DNA of 6,501 bases, from contig CAKXXW010000056.1 in assembly GCA_934378145.1 (NCBI GenBank), forward strand, positions 1-6,501, in the 5' to 3' direction. Both the position numbers and the translations under genes were made by a program. Origin of the DNA: an uncultured Eubacteriales bacterium (GTDB taxonomy: Bacteria; Bacillota; Clostridia; Oscillospirales; CAG-272). Below the pieces are notes generated by a model. It was not told the DNA's origin, did not search any database, and saw nothing but the letters and a program-made list of their open reading frames with translations. Shown here one piece after another: positions 4,704 to 6,501 of this stretch (its first letter is position 1; each line of letters starts with the position of its first letter).

Positions 4704-5177
4704 ATGAAAAAACTCAACAAAAAGGGCTTTACTATCGTAGAGCTCGTCATTGTCATCGCCGTTATCGCAATCCTCGCGGGTGTTCTGATCCCGACCTTTG
4801 CCACCGTAGTTACCAAGGCTAACCAGTCCAAGGCTATGCAGGAAGCCAGAAATGAATATCAGGCTTACCTTGCTGAATATGCCGCAGAACTTGACACTAC
4901 AAAAAAACTCGTCGTTGTAACTGGTGACTATGCCTTTGAAGTAAAAGATGGTCAGTTTGACGAAACTGTAAGAAAGGCAGCTGATTATTCTACTTATACT
5001 GCTGCTGGAAAAGCTGATCTTTCTAAGGTTTATGCAAAAGCAGATGCTGGTGCCACTGCTGGATTCACATACGAAAAAGGTATATATACTGCAGTAGAAA
5101 CCGGCGCTACATATGTTCTTGCAACACCCGCTGCTGACCTTGGTTCTACCACTGTTCGCATCTATGTTGCTGAATAA
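4704..5177 (+). CDS. Type IV pilin-like protein, 157 aa
   Basis: This is a prepilin with a short positive leader MKKLNKKG, class III cleavage predicted between Gly8 and Phe9, and Glu at mature position 5 (Glu13). The hydrophobic N-terminal helix FTIVELVIVIAVIAILAGVL is followed by an amphipathic helix rich in Ala, Glu and Lys (about 38-66) and a small beta-rich, Ala/Thr-rich C-terminal domain. Short size, a strong promoter, and AT-richer codons than neighbouring genes in the C-terminal half suggest the abundant major pilin. Export and assembly would need a prepilin peptidase, ATPase and PilC-like protein encoded elsewhere. The start is set by GAAAGGA (4686-4692), 11 nt upstream, and by the leader motif. 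The frame is open further upstream through the hairpin leader, but that part is not pilin-like. A pseudopilin of another secretion or uptake system is the alternative. Confidence 0.85.
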   Translation: MKKLNKKGFTIVELVIVIAVIAILAGVLIPTFATVVTKANQSKAMQEARNEYQAYLAEYAAELDTTKKLVVVTGDYAFEVKDGQFDETVRKAADYSTYTAAGKADLSKVYAKADAGATAGFTYEKGIYTAVETGATYVLATPAADLGSTTVRIYVAE

Positions 5178-5216
5178 TCCCCTAACCATACATAGAACAG
5201 ACAACTGAGTCATTAA

Positions 5217-5259
5217 CGAGGCACTCAGCGCCATTTGGGTGCGGGGTGCCTCGCCTTTA
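5217..5259 (+). terminator. Imperfect terminator between the two pilin genes
   Basis: CGAGGCAC (5217-5224) pairs with GTGCCTCG (5246-5253). After a 3x3 internal loop, GCGCC (5228-5232) pairs with GGTGC (5238-5242), and the tail is CCTTTAT. The T tract is poor, so read-through into the next gene is likely, which would set a high-to-low ratio between the first and second pilin. No convincing separate promoter is seen before 5310. Confidence 0.6.
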
Positions 5260-5309
5260 TATTATATTAACTTATCTAATATTATCCACTTGAAAGGAGC
5301 GGCGAAAGT

Positions 5310-6350
5310 ATGAACCGAAGGAAAAGAAACACGCGCGGCGTGACCCTTGCCGAGCTGTGCATCGTCATGGCGGTCATAGCCATCGTAAGCACGATGGTCG
5401 TGTCCTTTACCGTCCTCATGCAGGCGCGAACCCGCGTCATCGCCGCCGACCGCGACACCGTCTCCGACCTCGGCACGGTCGAATCCGCCCTTGATCGGTT
5501 TATCAGAACCTATGACTCGGATGAATATACGATAGTGCAGAGCGATCCGATCTGGGCTTCGGATAATCCGGTTTTATACACATTGGACGCAAAATACACT
5601 TCAATTTCCGTATTGAAGGACGGGAAGGTCACAGCAAAGCTCAAGCTCTCGACCGACCCCGACACCAACAAGGTCAACGCGATAGTCATCACAGACGGCA
5701 GTGACAAGGTCACGGTGACATATCCCCTTTACTCGGTCACCTTTGTGTCGTTCGCGGTCGAATCAAACGATACCTCGGCGCTCGTGACTGCAACCGTGGA
5801 ATACACAAGCACCCACGGAAGCGAACAGGTGACCAACAAAGCCACCATCTGCCACGCAGTCAGGGCGATGAAGAGCGGGGTATCCGCAGACATCGAAACC
5901 GTAAAGTTCGCCGTCAGCGAGTTTCTGAAAAATTACGGGACGGAAGGCTATATGTTGCATTTTATGTGGGATCGTAGCTCGATAGCTTCCTCCAACTCAT
6001 CTTCAATAGAAAGTGCTTATGATGAAGCAATCACTGCCGAAAAAGACAATATGTGTTATGTACTGGCACCGAAATTCTCGGGTGGTAAGATAGCGGGGCT
6101 TCACCTTTATTTTTATAAAACCGACACTCAACCCGAATCCGATAATCCTATTACAACTATTGCAATGTATCCCCTATGCAATATCACAAAGATAGAATAC
6201 AAAACACCATCCGAGGGAGAGCTTACCCGCCCGAGTTCCATCACTTGCATAGTTACATACACGGACGCAGCCGGAAAAGAACAAACGAAACCAGTCCTGA
6301 ATTGGAGTATCCCCACCAAAAGCCCCACCGAAGGAGGTATTGAACCATGA
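5310..6350 (+). CDS. Large type IV pilin-like protein with duplicated globular domain, 346 aa
   Basis: The N-terminus MNRRKRNTRG/VTLAELCIVMAVIAIVSTMV is a prepilin leader with predicted cleavage after Gly10, Glu at mature position 5 (Glu15) and a hydrophobic helix to about residue 37. The remaining 300 residues look like two related modules. VSDLGTVESALDRFIRTYDS (51-70) resembles SADIETVKFAVSEFLKNYGT (192-211). YPLYSVTFVSF (138-148) with the strand VTATVEYTSTHGSEQ (159-173) resembles YPLCNITKIEY (287-297) with ITCIVTYTDAAGKEQ (311-325). It is probably a minor or tip pilin. AAAGGAG (5293-5299) lies 10 nt before the ATG. The stop overlaps the next start as ATGA. The specific function is unknown. 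Confidence 0.8.
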   Translation: MNRRKRNTRGVTLAELCIVMAVIAIVSTMVVSFTVLMQARTRVIAADRDTVSDLGTVESALDRFIRTYDSDEYTIVQSDPIWASDNPVLYTLDAKYTSISVLKDGKVTAKLKLSTDPDTNKVNAIVITDGSDKVTVTYPLYSVTFVSFAVESNDTSALVTATVEYTSTHGSEQVTNKATICHAVRAMKSGVSADIETVKFAVSEFLKNYGTEGYMLHFMWDRSSIASSNSSSIESAYDEAITAEKDNMCYVLAPKFSGGKIAGLHLYFYKTDTQPESDNPITTIAMYPLCNITKIEYKTPSEGELTRPSSITCIVTYTDAAGKEQTKPVLNWSIPTKSPTEGGIEP

Positions 6351-6430
6351 AAAAACCTGTCGGAAAACTCCTTAAGGGCAAGCGCGGCGCTATCAATTTA
6401 CGGTTGCAAACAACCCGGTTGCCTGTATAA
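6347..6430 (+). pseudogene. Prepilin-like frame interrupted by a repeat insertion
   Basis: A frame opens at ATG 6347, overlapping the previous stop by ATGA, with an excellent AAGGAGG (6331-6337) 9 nt upstream. It encodes MKKPVGKLLKGKRGA, a basic leader ending in an RG-A site much like a prepilin cleavage site. The expected hydrophobic helix is then replaced by repeat-derived sequence, and the frame stops at TAA 6428-6430 after 27 codons. Repeat homology begins near 6393-6395. The simplest reading is a third pilin gene broken by the element; the remainder would lie beyond the window. A real 27-residue peptide is much less likely. Confidence 0.6.
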
Positions 6431-6501
6431 AAATTTTATACCGCAGGCTCCTTCCGTCTTTCCTCCCCGTTGGGTCGGAAATCCACCTCCCTCCCGGAGG
6501 G
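6395..6501 (+). repeat. Diverged copy of the 146-bp repeat unit, running off the window
   Basis: This aligns to the right-hand part of the tandem unit (from about 3993 to 4096). It shares ATTTACG-TTGCAAAC, GTTGCCTGTA, TTATACCGC, GTCTTTCCTCCC, GGTCGGAAATCCA and the terminal CTCCCTCCCGGAGGG, with scattered substitutions and two or three single-base insertions. Orientation is the same as at 3951-4242. The left part of the unit is absent, so homology starts in mid-unit exactly where the third pilin frame is lost. Confidence 0.8.

Overview
The window looks like chromosomal DNA from a Gram-positive, endospore-forming member of the Clostridia, probably a GC-rich gut lineage such as the Oscillospirales. 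The evidence is a complete spoIIAA-spoIIAB-sigF sporulation operon, a Bacillus/Clostridium-type tmcAL gene, strong AAAGGA ribosome binding sites, a perfect SigA promoter, and intergenic DNA packed with short GC-rich hairpin repeats. The taxonomic placement is inferred.

Layout, left to right. Positions 1-220 hold hairpin repeats, including a 114-nt element with 13-bp inverted termini that probably terminates transcription from both sides. On the minus strand, tmcAL (1754 to 585, TTG start) is followed by an unrecognised 98-residue protein (517 to 221) with its own good promoter. A divergent intergenic region (1755-1909) separates these from the plus-strand spoIIA operon (1910-3447). This encodes the anti-anti-sigma factor, the anti-sigma kinase and sigma F, the switch that turns on forespore gene expression.

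From 3448 to about 4380 there is no credible gene. The stretch is layered repeats: a 12-bp tandem repeat, a long TTCG-loop hairpin, a 113-nt potential three-way junction, a run of short hairpins each followed by GCTTCAT, a T-tract terminator, a nested inverted-repeat element holding two identical 146-bp units, and a second copy of the element seen near position 130.

At 4493 a consensus promoter starts a type IV pilin-like cluster. Its leader of about 175 nt carries three 30-nt repeats on a 40-41 nt pitch. Each folds into the same hairpin and presents GAAAGG in its loop, the same hexamer as the pilin gene's own Shine-Dalgarno. A small pilin (4704-5177), a leaky-looking terminator and a larger pilin-like protein with an apparently duplicated globular domain (5310-6350) follow. 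A third prepilin-like frame starts by ATGA overlap at 6347. It is cut off after its cleavage-site motif by a diverged copy of the 146-bp repeat, which runs off the window end.

The tmcAL and spoIIA genes are ordinary. The most interesting parts are the triple-hairpin leader, the interrupted third pilin gene, the domain duplication in the second pilin, and same-orientation repeat copies on both sides of the pilin genes. Structures were folded by eye and no database search was possible.
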